Assembly (NCBI GenBank): GCA_025506515.1 | Contig: CM046453.1 | Location: forward strand, 40,245,727-40,309,726 | DNA length: 64,000 nt | Reading direction: 5' to 3' | Source: Flaveria trinervia | Lineage: Eukaryota; Streptophyta; Magnoliopsida; Asterales; Asteraceae | Shown here: in pieces, positions 1-11,064 of the stretch | How positions within the stretch are numbered: the first letter of the stretch is position 1 | Layout of the letters: each line of letters opens with the position of its first letter | Position numbers and translations under genes: made by a program | Notes under the pieces: model-generated | Seen by the model: the letters and a program-made list of their open reading frames with translations, nothing else | Told to the model about the DNA's origin: nothing | Database searches by the model: none

Positions 1-1133
1 ATGATTCATATTGGTGCATAACTTAGCCTTGACCTTGTGTTGATTTGTTTTGAATGGATGTTTTGTGTTGGTTGTATTCATTCTTATGGGTTGTAATAAT
101 TGTTCCATTGTGCTTGTATTTGGATGTAATTTATTATTCATTCAATTGTGATGTAAAAGATAGATTATGTTTTCTTTTATTAGAAAATTTGTATTAGGAT
201 ATAAATTTTGTAAAAGAAGATGCACAAGATGGAAGCACAAAAGTAAGACACAAGAGAAGGACTTGAAGCATTTGGATGCAAGTTCAAGTGGGGGTCTTTG
301 GAGATCTCATCTTGTGTTGTGTTCAACCCTTAGGAAAGACCAAATGACAACACTTGTGATGGCAAACAAGTATTGTCAATGTAGTGGCTATGGTTATGCA
401 CATGTGGTTGTTTGATATATGCTTGTTTGATTATTCATTTTATGTTGATTGTTTGACATATAGATATGCTTAACAATATAAATAAATTATCATAACAAGC
501 TGAATTTTTGGTTCCTAATCATTAAGTGACTAATAATAATGATTTCAAAATAAAAGATGTTTTATTAAAAGAGAACCATAGGGTATCATGTATTTGAAAG
601 CATGTGAATACAAGGTACATAGAGTTTTCATAACTAGAATTAATGGAAAATTAAATTCCTTTGGGAACAAGTTAAACACCATCCTTTTACACGACACTCA
701 AATTACTTGAGAACTAATTGTGGGAACTTTTGTGTTTGAGGTGGGCTTAACATACTTGTGGGATAAAGGTCACCTAACCACTTGTATGTGTATACTCACA
801 CGTGTGTGTAAGTAGGACGACTTGAATTGGAAACCATGTGTATAGGATCACCGAAGCATGGCTTACAATGGCGTTGATGGGATTTTACATGCCGACTAAA
901 CATAAGATGTTTAACGGATCCCATAAAGCTAGAAGTTGCAATAGGTTGCAATTGTCAAACGTTGACCACCTTGTTAATTTAAATAATGGGATAAAGGTCA
1001 CCTAACCATCATTTAAATGTAACGTTGGATTCTAGATTTTAATTATTAATTGTCTATGAGACGTGTAAAGGGTATTAATAATTAAAATGTAACTTTTCAG
1101 AAATACTAAAATGAACTTTGTAATTTTGTAGTA
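1..1133 (+). other. Noncoding leader or left flank of element A
   Basis: AT-rich sequence before the element A gag start. I see no credible coding region; the short ORF at 167-415 has no recognisable domain. It is probably the 5' untranslated leader between an off-window 5' LTR plus primer site and gag. It contains a 22-bp direct repeat at 759-780 and 987-1008. Confidence 0.5.
759..1008 (+). repeat. 22-bp direct repeat pair in leader of element A
   Basis: A 22-base sequence starting TGGGATAAAGG and ending CACCTAACCA occurs identically at 759-780 and 987-1008, in the presumed leader. Exact identity in an otherwise decayed element is notable but the function is unknown. Confidence 0.7.
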
Positions 1134-2000
1134 ATGGCCACAAACAATAATGCTACCACCCCAACCGTCCCTACCCTATCACTGAGAACCATCATAGAAA
1201 GGGATCGTCTTAACCATAATAACTTTATGGACTAGTATCAAAACTTGAGAATTGTTCTCAAGTAAGGGAAAAGGGCCTATGTCCTTGACGATCCTATTCC
1301 TGACCAACCCGACCCTGAGGATGTTGAGGCCTATGACGATTGGCTTCAATACACTAAGGATTCCATGCAGGTTTCCTACCTCATGTTGGGAACTATGTTT
1401 CCCGAACTCCAAAAGGACTTGGAGCAACTTGGGCATATGACATAATTACCCGGTTGAGGAAATGTTCCTTCAACAAGCTAGGGTAGAGCGCTTCGAAACG
1501 GTTCGAGCACTTCATGCGTGTCATATGGAAGAAACCCAATCGGTATCATCTTATGTTCTTATGATAAAAAGCCACATTGATCGCCTCGAGCGGCTTAATT
1601 GTCCTGTCTCAAAGGAGTTGGCCACGGATTTGATCCTTAATTGCCTAAATAAAAGGTTTGAGACATTTATAATGATTTACAATATGAACGATGGGGCAAT
1701 AGCATTAGTGAGGCAGGGATGGGTAGAAAGGTTCTACCTGTTCTCTTGATCAATGAGGAAGGCAATAAGAAAAGGCCATTCCCTGATCCCAAGGCAAATG
1801 TTGCCAAATGAAAGGGGCACATCAAAGGAAAGGGGAAAGGAAAGGCTAAAGCGGAACCTCCAAAGCCTAAGCTTAAGAAGCCTACGGTAATGGAGAATGA
1901 TCCATGTTTGAGTGTGGAGAGATAGGACATTGGAAAGGGAATTGTCCAACCTATCTCAAAGAGTTGAGAAACAAGAGGGATGCTGGGCAAACCTCATGTA
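1134..2000 (+). pseudogene. gag: Element A gag, disrupted
   Basis: Structural (capsid/nucleocapsid) polyprotein that would package the element RNA. The ATG at 1134 opens a frame matching the copia UBN2-type gag N-terminus. It is interrupted by TAG at codon 34 (1233-1235, expected Trp) and TAA at codon 44 (1263-1265, expected Gln). The capsid part continues at 1462-1749 in another frame. A CCHC zinc knuckle lies at 1905-1945, with one base missing after the first cysteine, so it is split between frames. Several lesions are C-to-T or G-to-A changes, as expected for decay of methylated DNA. Not functional. Confidence 0.8.
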
Positions 2001-2029
2001 GAACTTTCATAATTCACATTGGTTGAAAT

Positions 2030-3190
2030 GTTATTTCTTCAAACACATGGGTATTGGATACCGGATGTGGAACTCTTTTTTTGCAATTTGTTGCAGGGGT
2101 TCATATGAAATAAGCACTTCAAGAAAGGAGACACAAGTCTCTACATGGGCAATGGAGCAAAGGTTGATGTCGAAGCCCAAAGAGACAATATTTAGAAACA
2201 TTCAAATGGTTTGAAAGTTATTCTAAAGAACATAATTTTGATTTCCCTTTTAGAACAATGTGGTTATGAATTAAAGTTTGTTAACAATGGTATTTATGTT
2301 TGTATGGATGATGTATTTTATTTCAAGGCTATGCCTTTTAATGAAATCTATGAATTGGTTCATAATGATTCCTCCTATAATAGCTCATTATACCAAACAA
2401 GCACCAAGAAACTTAAAATGGTTTTAAGTGATTCTTATCTTTGACATTGTCATCTTGGTCACATAAAACAAGAATTAGATCCAAACACCTCAAAAGAATG
2501 GTCTTTTGAAAAGCAAATGAAAATGTTTCATTCGATAAGTGTGAATCTTGTTTACAAACTAGATGACCAAGTCGCCCTTTAGTGGCACTAACGAGAGGGC
2601 AAAAGACTTATTGGGTATCATACATTCGGATGTATTTGGCCTTTTAAAGACAATGACTAGAAATGTTGATAGATACTTCATTACCTTTACTGATGATTAT
2701 AGTCGCTATGGTTATGTGTACATGATGACACATAAACTTGAAGCTTTTGAAATGTTCAGAACCTTCAAGAATGAAGTAAAAAATCAACTCTATAAAACTA
2801 TCAAAGTTCTTCGTTCAGATAGTGGAGGTGAATACCTAAGTGAAGCTTTTAGTACCATCTAAGAAATTGTGGGATCGTCTCACAACTTACTCCACCTGGA
2901 ACGCCACAACATGAAGGTGTGTCTGAAAGAAGAAATCAAACCCTATTGGATATGGTTCAAATCTATGATGGCTATAAGCTCACTACCTCTATCATATTGG
3001 GTTTTTGCAATGCTCTCCGAGGCTCGTATTTTGAATATGGACCTGACCAAGATAGTCGATTCACTAAGTGTATATTTGTTGGATATCGCAAAGATTGTAT
3101 ATGATACTACTTCTTTGATCCAATAGAGCAAGAGTAATTATTGCTCGAAAGGCTGAGTTCTTAGAAACTAAGTTCTTTATGGAGGAATAA
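2030..3190 (+). pseudogene. pol: Element A protease and integrase region, disrupted
   Basis: The aspartic protease active site D-T-G is readable at 2057-2065, then the frame breaks. The zinc-binding pre-integrase domain is at about 2440-2560 (His-His region then C-x2-C) with stops in it. The integrase core follows from 2563: an Asp-containing strand near 2628, a DDYSRYGY segment near 2692, RSDSGGEY near 2815 and the ERRN segment with the catalytic Glu near 2915. A stop near 2860 and a frame change separate the second and third catalytic parts. Together these would process the polyprotein and insert the cDNA; this copy cannot. Confidence 0.8.
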
Positions 3191-3195
3191 CGTAT

Positions 3196-4900
3196 AGAAT
3201 AGTGGAATTTGATGAGGATCAAGATCCACAAGCCGATACACGTTTAGTTCACATAAGCAATCAACAAGAGGTTGTTGATGGTGATCAAGAGGTTGATCAA
3301 TACACACAAAACATTCAAAGATCTAGTAGAGTTAGCATTCCACCTGAAAGATATGGATATTTCATGAATGGATGCTATGTGGTTGACTCCTATGAGCCAA
3401 CCACATACCATCAAGCAGTGTCCAATTCGGATTGTGACAAATGGCTGGATGCCATGAATGTTAAGATGCAATCCATGTACGACAATCAAATTTTGGAATT
3501 GGTTGACCATCCACTTAACTCCAAACTGGTGGATGCAAATGGGTTTCAAGAAGAAAATAGATATACATGGAAACTTGGATACTTACAAAGCAAGACTTGT
3601 AGCAAAAGTTTCACTCAAAATCAAGGGGTTGATTATGATGAGATTTTCTCGCCTGTGGCAATGCTAAAGTCAATTAGGATATTATTTGCCATAGCTGCAT
3701 ATTATGACTATGAGATTTGGCAAATGGATGTCAAAAACGCTTGTCTTAATGGACATCTCGAAGAGACTATCCATATGGTTTAGCCAGATGGTTTTGTCGA
3801 TCCACAACATCCTAAAAGTATGCAAGTTAAAGAGGTCAATCTATTGATTGAACCTTGTATCGAGAAGTTGAAATCAACGTTTTGATGAAGAGATCAAGAA
3901 ATTTGGTTTCATCAAGAATGCTGACGAGGCTTGTGTATATAAGAAGGCTAGTGGGAGCATAATACAATTCTTAGCCTTGTATGTTGATGACATACTACTT
4001 TTGGAAATGATATTCCAACAATGGAAGTTGTTTTTCCATAAAAATCTCAGTGAAGCCGCCTATATTTTAGGAACAAAGATCTATAGGGATAGATCGAGGC
4101 GGTTGATAGTTTTAAATCAAAGTGCATATATTGATAAAATCTTGAAAGGGTTCAAGATGGAAAACTCTGAGAAAGATATGATACCTATTCAAAGAGGGAC
4201 AATATTGGGTACATCTCAATGTCCGAGCTCAAAGGACGAGCAAGATCGAATGAAGGATATCCCATATGCATCAGCTATAGAATCCATTACGCGATGATCT
4301 GCACTAGATCAGACGTGTCATGCGCGTTAATCATGACGAGCAGATATGAGTATCCAGGTAATAGCCATTGAATGGCTATTAAAAGTATATGGAAATAGCT
4401 TAGTAGGACTAAGGAAATGTTTCTAATATACGATCTGATGAAGAGGATCTCGTGTAAAGGGTTACACGGATGCGAGGTTCCAAACCGTTCGAGATGATTC
4501 TCAATCACAATCGGGGTATGTCTTCATTATGAATGGAGTAGCATTATCCATTACAAAGTCAGAATACATAGCCGCATCATCTGCAGCTCAGGAAGCTGCA
4601 TGGATAAAGAAATTTATCGCCTACCTAGGGTGGTCTCTACCATTCAAGACCCCTAGAAATCCTTTGTGATCACGAGGGTACGATTGCATAAATCAAGGTA
4701 CCCTGTTCTCTTCAAAAGGCTAGGCACATTGAGTGGAAATTCAACTACATAAGGGATGAGGTTGAAAAGGGAAAAATATGTATTCGTAAAGTTCACACTG
4801 ATCAATATATTGCAGATCCACTCACGAAGCTCCTTGAAAGGGCAAAGCATGAAAGTCATACTTGTGCCTTAGGACTTCGATATTCTAGTGACTTGAATTG
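3196..4900 (+). pseudogene. pol: Element A reverse transcriptase and RNase H, disrupted
   Basis: The RT fingers and palm are readable from 3202 to 3783, including the QMDVKNA segment near 3721 (first catalytic Asp); this part ends in a TAG at 3781 where related proteins have Gln. The YVDDI active-site box is at 3980-3994. Thumb and connection sequence follow to about 4290. RNase H is at about 4440-4890: YTDA near 4463, a Ser-Glu-Tyr-Ile-Ala segment near 4560 and the C-terminal domain to about 4860. Frames change several times, so no intact enzyme is possible. Confidence 0.8.
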
Positions 4901-5667
4901 ATTTGTTTAGTATTAAAATTTTGAAACAATGTAATATTTAACTCTTTATATACTTGTGATATTTTGAGTTATATTCTTTTAGCATGTATACATCCATGAA
5001 TATGTTTATTATTCTAAATGTCCGTAGTCGGTCATGTTTGTGGGAACAAATATGAACGTAAAACTATTATGAACATGGATTGGTGGATATTCATAAGGAA
5101 TGAATATAGAGTAATTGGTTGATGCCAAGGTTCATAGATATTTGTGGGATACAAATATTGGACTGACCCGCATCTCAATTTTACTACATGGAATCTTCTA
5201 GATCAATCATAAGTAAATTTGAGTAAAGGTGAATATCATTTGGTATCCTCAGACCTCACATACATATTGGGTTTTGATATTCACCAAATGTTATACCTTG
5301 AGCTAGTTCTTCGCTGATCTGAAATAATGGGCAGTGCATATGGCTATGTTCAGGTGTGACACGAGGTGATTGTGAAAAACGTATGTAGTCAAGAAGGAAT
5401 TTATTCCTCTTATTCATTGAGAGCAAGTTGTCTAAGGCCTGATTAAGTTAAATCAACAAGGAATGATCATTCTATGTCCTGGATTTAACATGACATCTGT
5501 AACAAAAGGATAAATGATTGATTCACCAAAATCATTTCAAGTTGGATATTTGAAGGGGATAATGTTATTGAATGGCTTTAACTCATGCGTATTAAGGGTA
5601 GTAAACGTTTTTAGGTAGTATTTACTGCTTGCATCAATCTTCTATGAATCTTGTGCAAGTGGGAGAT
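4901..5667 (+). other. 3' untranslated region and polypurine tract of element A
   Basis: About 770 bases without a gene between the RNase H end and the LTR. The last bases (5655-5667, AAGTGGGAGAT) are purine-rich and directly precede the LTR start TGTTGG, the normal position of the plus-strand primer. Confidence 0.65.
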
Positions 5668-6598
5668 TGTTGGATTCTTTATGCCCAAGACACATTATAC
5701 ATTGATGTGGTTAGTACATTATGATCCAAGTCGGGTCATACCCAATAACAACCTTAGCAAACACCAAATAGTACTTAATTGATGATATGATCATGCAATT
5801 AAATAAATACATCAACTTAGAAAATGGGTTTTCTAAATAAGTTGCATATGAGATTGAACAACTTATATGGATATTTTGTTCATGTATATTATTTGTAATG
5901 TTGTTTATTTTAGTTAAATAACATCAAATAATAAAAGTGTGTGTATGTATATAATTAAAAGGTTAATTATATATCTAATTTTAAAACATTAGTTTAATAA
6001 AAATTGGGTTTTGGGGGGAAAACCCCATCTCAAAAGCCAAGCGGCCGCCCCCCTTATGGGAGGGGTCTTGTTTGTTTTGTGACTTGGTACTCCAAGCATA
6101 ACACACACACACACACTTAATCCTCTCATCTCTCACACATATGCAAGAAACAAAAAGGGAAAAACACTCTCTAATCTTGAAGTTGATCTCGGCTGAAAAG
6201 GGTTTTCAGCACCCTTTGGAACTCGGCTGAAAAATGTTTTCAGCAGCTCTTCTTGGTCGTTTTTGGTGGTGAAATCCTAGCAACAAGGTGCTTGATTCAT
6301 CTTGTGGTATGGATGCTTGAGGAAATCTTTCCTTTATGTTTTGGCTGTTGAACAACATCATCTTCTTCACCCAAAATCGTTTTTCCGCACCTTCACTAAA
6401 GGTATCATGTATGGTTTGTTTTGGGTTGTTATATCTTGTTGATAGCTAGTTCAAACACATATATAAGATCCTATGTTCTTGGGTTTGTTGGTGTTTTGTT
6501 ATTAGCCTTAATTTTCAGATAACTAATGATAATTTTAAGGTATCATTCCGCTGTGTTTTTTAAGTTTAAGGGTTAAGCTACTTTGGTATGGTCCAACA
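5668..6598 (+). repeat. 3' LTR of element A
   Basis: Starts TGTTGG and ends CCAACA, a perfect 6-bp terminal inverted repeat, and begins just after a polypurine tract. Length 931 bp. No second copy is in the window to confirm the boundaries by comparison; the right boundary is chosen from the terminal inverted repeat. Contains an AC-rich microsatellite near 6105 and an AT-rich stretch at 5930-6000. Confidence 0.7.
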
Positions 6599-7909
6599 AA
6601 ACCCAACAAAGGATGGCTCAACCCCATGGGTTGAAGAAGAAGAAAAGGAGGATGATCTTCATAACCACTACCTAGGCTACCACCTCTTCCACCACTTCCA
6701 CCACTTCACTTACTACCACCACTCCACTTACTACCACCACTCAACCTCCTACCACCATTCCACCTACATCCACTCATCCACCTACTACCACCACTACTGC
6801 CATCCCATCTACCATACCCACTCCACCACCACCTTCATCTATATCACCCCCAATCTTCACCACTACCACCACCACTACCACTAGCCACCATCGTCATACC
6901 CTTCCTACCCATCTAGATCCTCTCTACCTCCTAGTGGGGTAGAGGAACAGCTCTCGGCACTTAACCGTATGGTGCTGAAGTTGTTGGCTGTCGATGACGA
7001 GAAATCTGCTCAGATTCGACAGCTACTAGACCTTACTGGTGCCCATGCTATGCAGATATCTCAGCAGGCACAACTGATAGAGCAGCAGACACAATAGATA
7101 GAGCAGCAGGCCCAACAGATAGAGTAGCAGGCCCAACAGATGGCTGCATAGAGCGTAGAGATGTCCCAACTCCGAGATCACCATGCCCAATCACCAAAAT
7201 GGATAGAGGAGTTGGAGACGACAAACAAGACGATTATGCTGCGGCTCATGGGATCAAAGGATGAGCCCTTAAAATCAAGGAAGGAGATGGATATGATAGT
7301 GATGATGACTGTGATGATGATGATGATGATGATGATTATGATGATGGTGACATTAAGATGACAACCTGGACCTCCTTCTTAACCTTAGCAAGCTTCATTT
7401 TCTGATCCATAGCATGGTTAAACTCCCTTTCTTTCTGAACCTATAAGGGAGGAGGACCCAACTGATAACGACAAAACAAAACAATGTGGTGCAGATGGCT
7501 AGTCCTCTCAGTTGAAAAGGAAGAAAAGGATGGCCACCAAGTCTGTAGCAAAGAAGAAATCATAAGCATCCAATTCCATAACTCAAGATGAGTTAGAGCA
7601 TCTTGAGGATGTTCAAGAAGAGGCTGCTCAACCCACTCCAACTCAAATAGAGCCTCTTGCATCAGGAAGACCCATCTTGTCCTAAACCTTTACTGCTAAT
7701 CCAGACAGATTGTATGTTACAAGAGATCAAGGTGGTCAAGATGTCTACTTCTGCTAAGACATGCTTAATCTAACTCTACATGATGTCTTTGACATGAGAT
7801 GGTTTTTAGAGAGTCTGAGTGATCCCGACCATTTGATGAAGAAAGGAATAGTTATAATCATGATGAGGACTGTCACTAGTTGAAGACACTTCTTTGTTTT
7901 GGTAGCATG
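6599..7909 (+). pseudogene. Element B third ORF (ORF3), central and C-terminal remnant
   Basis: Fragmented coding sequence collinear with part of ORF3 of element F (minus strand 46267-47000). Shared parts in order: a Thr/Pro/His-rich low-complexity stretch (about 6650-6890), a helical segment beginning with LNRMVLKLL (near 6960), a Gln-rich heptad-like stretch (7050-7150), an IEELE..IMLRL.GSKDEPLK segment (7205-7275) and an acidic Asp-rich run (7285-7350). After this the sequence has stops in every frame. Its N-terminal part is missing because element A is inserted at its left. It is followed by a polypurine tract and LTR, so it occupies the ORF3 place. Function unknown. Confidence 0.65.
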
Positions 7910-7924
7910 AGCCTAGGGGATGTT
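7910..7924 (+). promoter_or_regulatory. Polypurine tract of element B
   Basis: GCCTAGGGGATG followed by TT just before the LTR start TGTAAGG. The same layout (G-run, AT, TT, TGTTRG) occurs at the 3' LTRs of D (29213-29227) and E. It marks the LTR to its right as a 3' LTR for B. Confidence 0.6.
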
Positions 7925-9164
7925 TGTAAGGCTTTTTGAAAGGTTGATACACCGAAAACAGAACAAGTCATTCCTGCAGGCATGCACTCAATGCAAAGTA
8001 GCAGTTTGCTTCGAAAGTTTTAAACCCTACCTCAAAAATATTATAACTGTAAAATCTTCTAAAGCCAAGGCCAATATCTTCCGAAGCCAAAAGTGAAGTC
8101 TTCTAAAATTTCATAGACAAAGTCTTTCGAAGCGAATGGAGGGAAGACAGATTTCTTCTAAACACTTTGAAAAACATGCTTTCTCTCATGTACTTTTCAT
8201 AAAGCTTAGCAACTTTTCGCTGCAATCTAAAAACTCACCAACTTATACAAGTTGGTGAATGTTCCATGCTTTTTGTAAGTGTATATTGAGGTCTTGAGTT
8301 TGTAACTTTCTACTTTATGTACTTTTATCATTTTTCTAATATATTAGGATGTGAGCTATGGCACGTGTAAGGATTATATGTTAAGGCTGATGCAACTCAA
8401 ACACTTAAAGTCTCCTAGACACATGCACAAGTGCATTGAAGAAGAATGCTTCGGAAGTTTCATATAAGTAAGATAAATATTCTAAGTGTGAAATCTCCAA
8501 AGCCAAGTCCAATATCTTCCGAAGATTAAGATGAAGTCTTCCGAAGCTTCAAAGACATAGTCTTCCAAAGCCAACACTTGAAGACAGATTCATCCAAAGA
8601 CTTTTAGTATTCATGCTTTATCTGATTTACTTTACATAAGGCTGGACCCCTTTCCACAACAACTCTATAAAGTCACCAACTTACATGAGTTGGTGAAAAG
8701 GTCCATGCTTTTAGTAACTGTATATTGAGGTCTTAAGTCTGCAACTTTCTACTTCATTTACTTTATCCTTTTTGTAATATATTTGGATCTGAGCTATGGC
8801 ATGCCATAGTCACAAGTCAAAAGGCAATCTGCATTTTGACTCTACAATTGATTTTGTTTGTGTCTAGTCAATTGTATCCAGTTGGGCTTCAAAGTATGGC
8901 CGGCTATAGGATGTAGTATATGTATCTCAAGTACTTGTAACTTTCAATTAGGCTTTTAACATTTGTAATACAACTTGAGAAGGCAATATACTGCAATCTT
9001 GAAAACCATCTCCTTGTGTATTTTACTATCTTGTTCTATCTCATTCTTACTTGTGTTCTTAGTATCATTACTTGTGGTTAATCCAGTCTTACTGTTTGAT
9101 TAGTAAAGTTAATCTCCATATTGTGTTGTTGTGTTGTAACTGCTTACCCTTTAGCGGTCCTGCA
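7925..9164 (+). repeat. LTR shared by element B (as 3' LTR) and element C (as 5' LTR)
   Basis: Left boundary TGTAAGG after a polypurine tract; right boundary TGCA at 9161-9164, two bases before a perfect initiator tRNA-Met primer site. So one LTR is flanked by the 3' end of one element and the 5' end of another. It is about 1240 bp and carries repeated 9-bp palindromes CTTC-S-GAAG (for example near 8068, 8451, 8515 and 8536), the C-family motif. I see no clear TATA box. No full second copy lies in the window, so the left boundary rests on the polypurine tract only. Confidence 0.65.
8003..8810 (+). repeat. Internal direct duplication inside the C-family LTR
   Basis: About 350-440 bases are present twice: 8040-8365 and 8480-8805 align by eye with scattered differences. 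Both copies contain CTTCCGAAG motifs, a CACCAACTTA..GTTGGTG hairpin-like segment (8236-8260 and 8670-8694), a TATTGAGGTCTT segment and a GAGCTATGGCA segment. It roughly doubles the presumed U3 and may explain the unusual LTR length. Confidence 0.75.
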
Positions 9165-9166
9165 TT

Positions 9167-9178
9167 TGGTATCAGAGC
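9167..9178 (+). promoter_or_regulatory. Primer binding site of element C
   Basis: TGGTATCAGAGC, complementary to the 3' end of plant initiator tRNA-Met, two bases after the LTR end. It primes minus-strand DNA synthesis. Confidence 0.9.
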
Positions 9179-9223
9179 ATTCCAAGCTCTTGATATACAC
9201 ACACAAAATACTTAACTTATCGA

Positions 9224-10320
9224 ATGGCAGGCATTTCAAAAACTGATATGGAAACTGGAACCATGAACAAGTCCCCACTGATCACTCTTTATGACTTTGA
9301 GACCTGGTGCCAAAGAATGGAAGGTTTCATCACGTCTCTAGACTCAAAATTATTAGACTATATTGAAAATGGACTTTACATACCAAGCATCCCCTCTGTT
9401 ACTGGTGGTGGTATGATACCCAAGGTTGTGGCTGACTACTCAAATGAAGATGGAATGAGAGTAGAGATTGACCAGATGGCCATGGAAGCCCTTCAGACTA
9501 CTCTTCCAAACTCTATGTATAGAGGTTTTAAGAAATATAAAATAGCTAAGCATCTATAGGATGCATTGAAACTAAAGTATGAGGGTTTATCTGAAGCAAA
9601 GGAGAAAAAGAATGGTCTCTAAAGAAGCAGTTTAAAAATTTCACCATCAAAATAGTGAGACCATGACTCAACAATACTTTAGGTATGTTGAGATTGGGGA
9701 TACCCTAGTGGATGGACGAGTTGCTCTTGAAAAAAGAGACATTATAAGGAAGTTCATGTCCTCTCTTCCTATGCAATGGACACACTACTATGTGGTTATG
9801 AAGAGAACTAAGAACTTGAAGACTTTCACCTTCATAGATTTATATGGTATTCTTAGTGGATACCAGATGGAGATGAACATGCATGGTTCATCTGGTAACT
9901 CTATCAATCAAATGGGTTCAGCCATTCATGTGATTGAATGGGATAGCATAGAACCCCAACATAATCTCATATGCTACCCTAACAACTCACAAAAGGGTAC
10001 TTTCATCACCTTCCCTGAGATAACAAGGGAGAACTACACTCAAGGAAGCTCATTCCAAGAGACAAGTTCTTCTCAAGCCTTTGTGTCTTCTGATGAAAGT
10101 TATGGTAGCTTTCTCTTCACCCTTAAAGACCTGGACTATATCCATCCAGATGACCTGGAATACATCAAGATAGTCCAGCAGATGGCTCTTCTCACTCATA
10201 GAGCTAAGAAGTTCTACAAGCGGACTGGAAGGAAGTTCCTCAGCAATGCAGCCTATGGAAAGTTTGGACTGGATAAAAGCAAAGTCAAGAGTTATAACTA
10301 TAACTTGATGGGCCACTTTG
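9224..10320 (+). pseudogene. gag: Element C gag, 5' part, cut at its first zinc knuckle
   Basis: The ATG at 9224, 46 bases after the primer site, opens a capsid-type (UBN2-like) gag; this frame ends at a TAG at 9557-9559. A frame change leads to 9663-10320, which carries the rest of capsid and the segment leading into the CCHC knuckle (Lys-Tyr-Gly-Lys-Phe..., about 10240-10320). The first cysteines are already changed to Tyr (TGT/TGC to TAT/TAC). The sequence is then interrupted by a solo LTR at 10321 and resumes at 11065 with the final Cys part of the knuckle. It would form the capsid and bind RNA; this copy is dead. Confidence 0.8.
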
Positions 10321-11059
10321 TGTAGATACATGTGTCACTAGTTTCAGAACTTAATGTAAAATGTCTTTATTGTCTTACACATATATAATTGAATGGGTAG
10401 TTAATGAAATACAACGTGTGGTTGTGCTTATAATGTTGAATATTTCATTGCTTGGTGTCTAATAACGCTTATTGAAGTAGCTATATAGGTTTGTGGTTGT
10501 TTTAAAAATCTAAGTCAAATAATGATTGTGAAATATATTCAAACTTAATCATATGAAGTACACATACGATTGTCCCATGCTAATGGATCATACGCATAAA
10601 CAACTTCATGCCAATGAACCAGTCGTACGAATGAACTAGGAGACTGATTTAGTCGAATGATTGTAACATGAGATTGACTCAGTTGCACAACTGAACACTC
10701 AGTCGTGCGAATGGATCAACCGCATGACTCAATTGCATGACTGAATCATGCAAATGGTCCAGTCTCCGGAATGAGAAACCTTAACCTATAAATACCCCTT
10801 AAATCGTGGAAAAACACAACACTTCGAATACCTACGTACTAAATCCTACCCTAGCCGTCCAAAGACCTCTAAGAACCTGTTCCAAGTTCATAGATCACAC
10901 TAGATCAATTCTCAATCGTTCATAACATTTAGATTCAATCCATAATTGTTTCTACGTGCGTTCTCACTGAGTGGATCGCCAATCAAATAGGATTCCGCAC
11001 AATTTGATTCGGTATACATGTATTCTAGTTAGTATTTCGTTCGATACATGATCCTAACA
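10321..11059 (+). mobile_element. Solo LTR of the F family inside element C gag
   Basis: 739 bp starting TGTAGATACATG and ending CCTAACA, flanked by the 5-bp duplication CTTTG (10316-10320 and 11060-11064). Its ends and interior match the F LTRs read on the minus strand (start TGTTGATACATA, end CCTAACA, 721 and 715 bp). It carries the cgtgcga-type motifs (10620-10760) and a TATAAATA box at 10797-10804. No internal region is present, so it arose by LTR-LTR recombination after a full insertion. Removing it rejoins the gag knuckle. Confidence 0.93.
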
Positions 11060-11064
11060 CTTTG

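Larger units (their letters stand above)
1..6598 (+). mobile_element. Element A: degenerate Ty1/copia retrotransposon, 5' LTR not in window
   Basis: Copia-order coding remnants run left to right: gag with a CCHC knuckle, protease with D-T-G, integrase, reverse transcriptase with YVDDI, RNase H, 3' untranslated region, polypurine tract and one LTR at 5668-6598. The coding sequence has many stops and frameshifts, so the copy is dead. It lacks the long two-knuckle gag and the third ORF of the other elements, so it belongs to a different copia lineage. No match to the 3' LTR is visible in positions 1-1133, so the 5' LTR should lie left of the window. It appears inserted into the ORF3 region of element B, whose remainder starts at 6599. 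Confidence 0.85.

Noticed and set aside
1..1133. A 5' LTR for element A
   Set aside because: I could not match it to 5668-6598, and no TG...CA end with a primer site lies before the gag ATG.
6588..6884. His/Tyr-rich plus-strand ORF
   Set aside because: Out of frame with the F homologue, which reads Thr/Pro here; low-complexity sequence keeps several frames open. Its start also overlaps the LTR end of element A.
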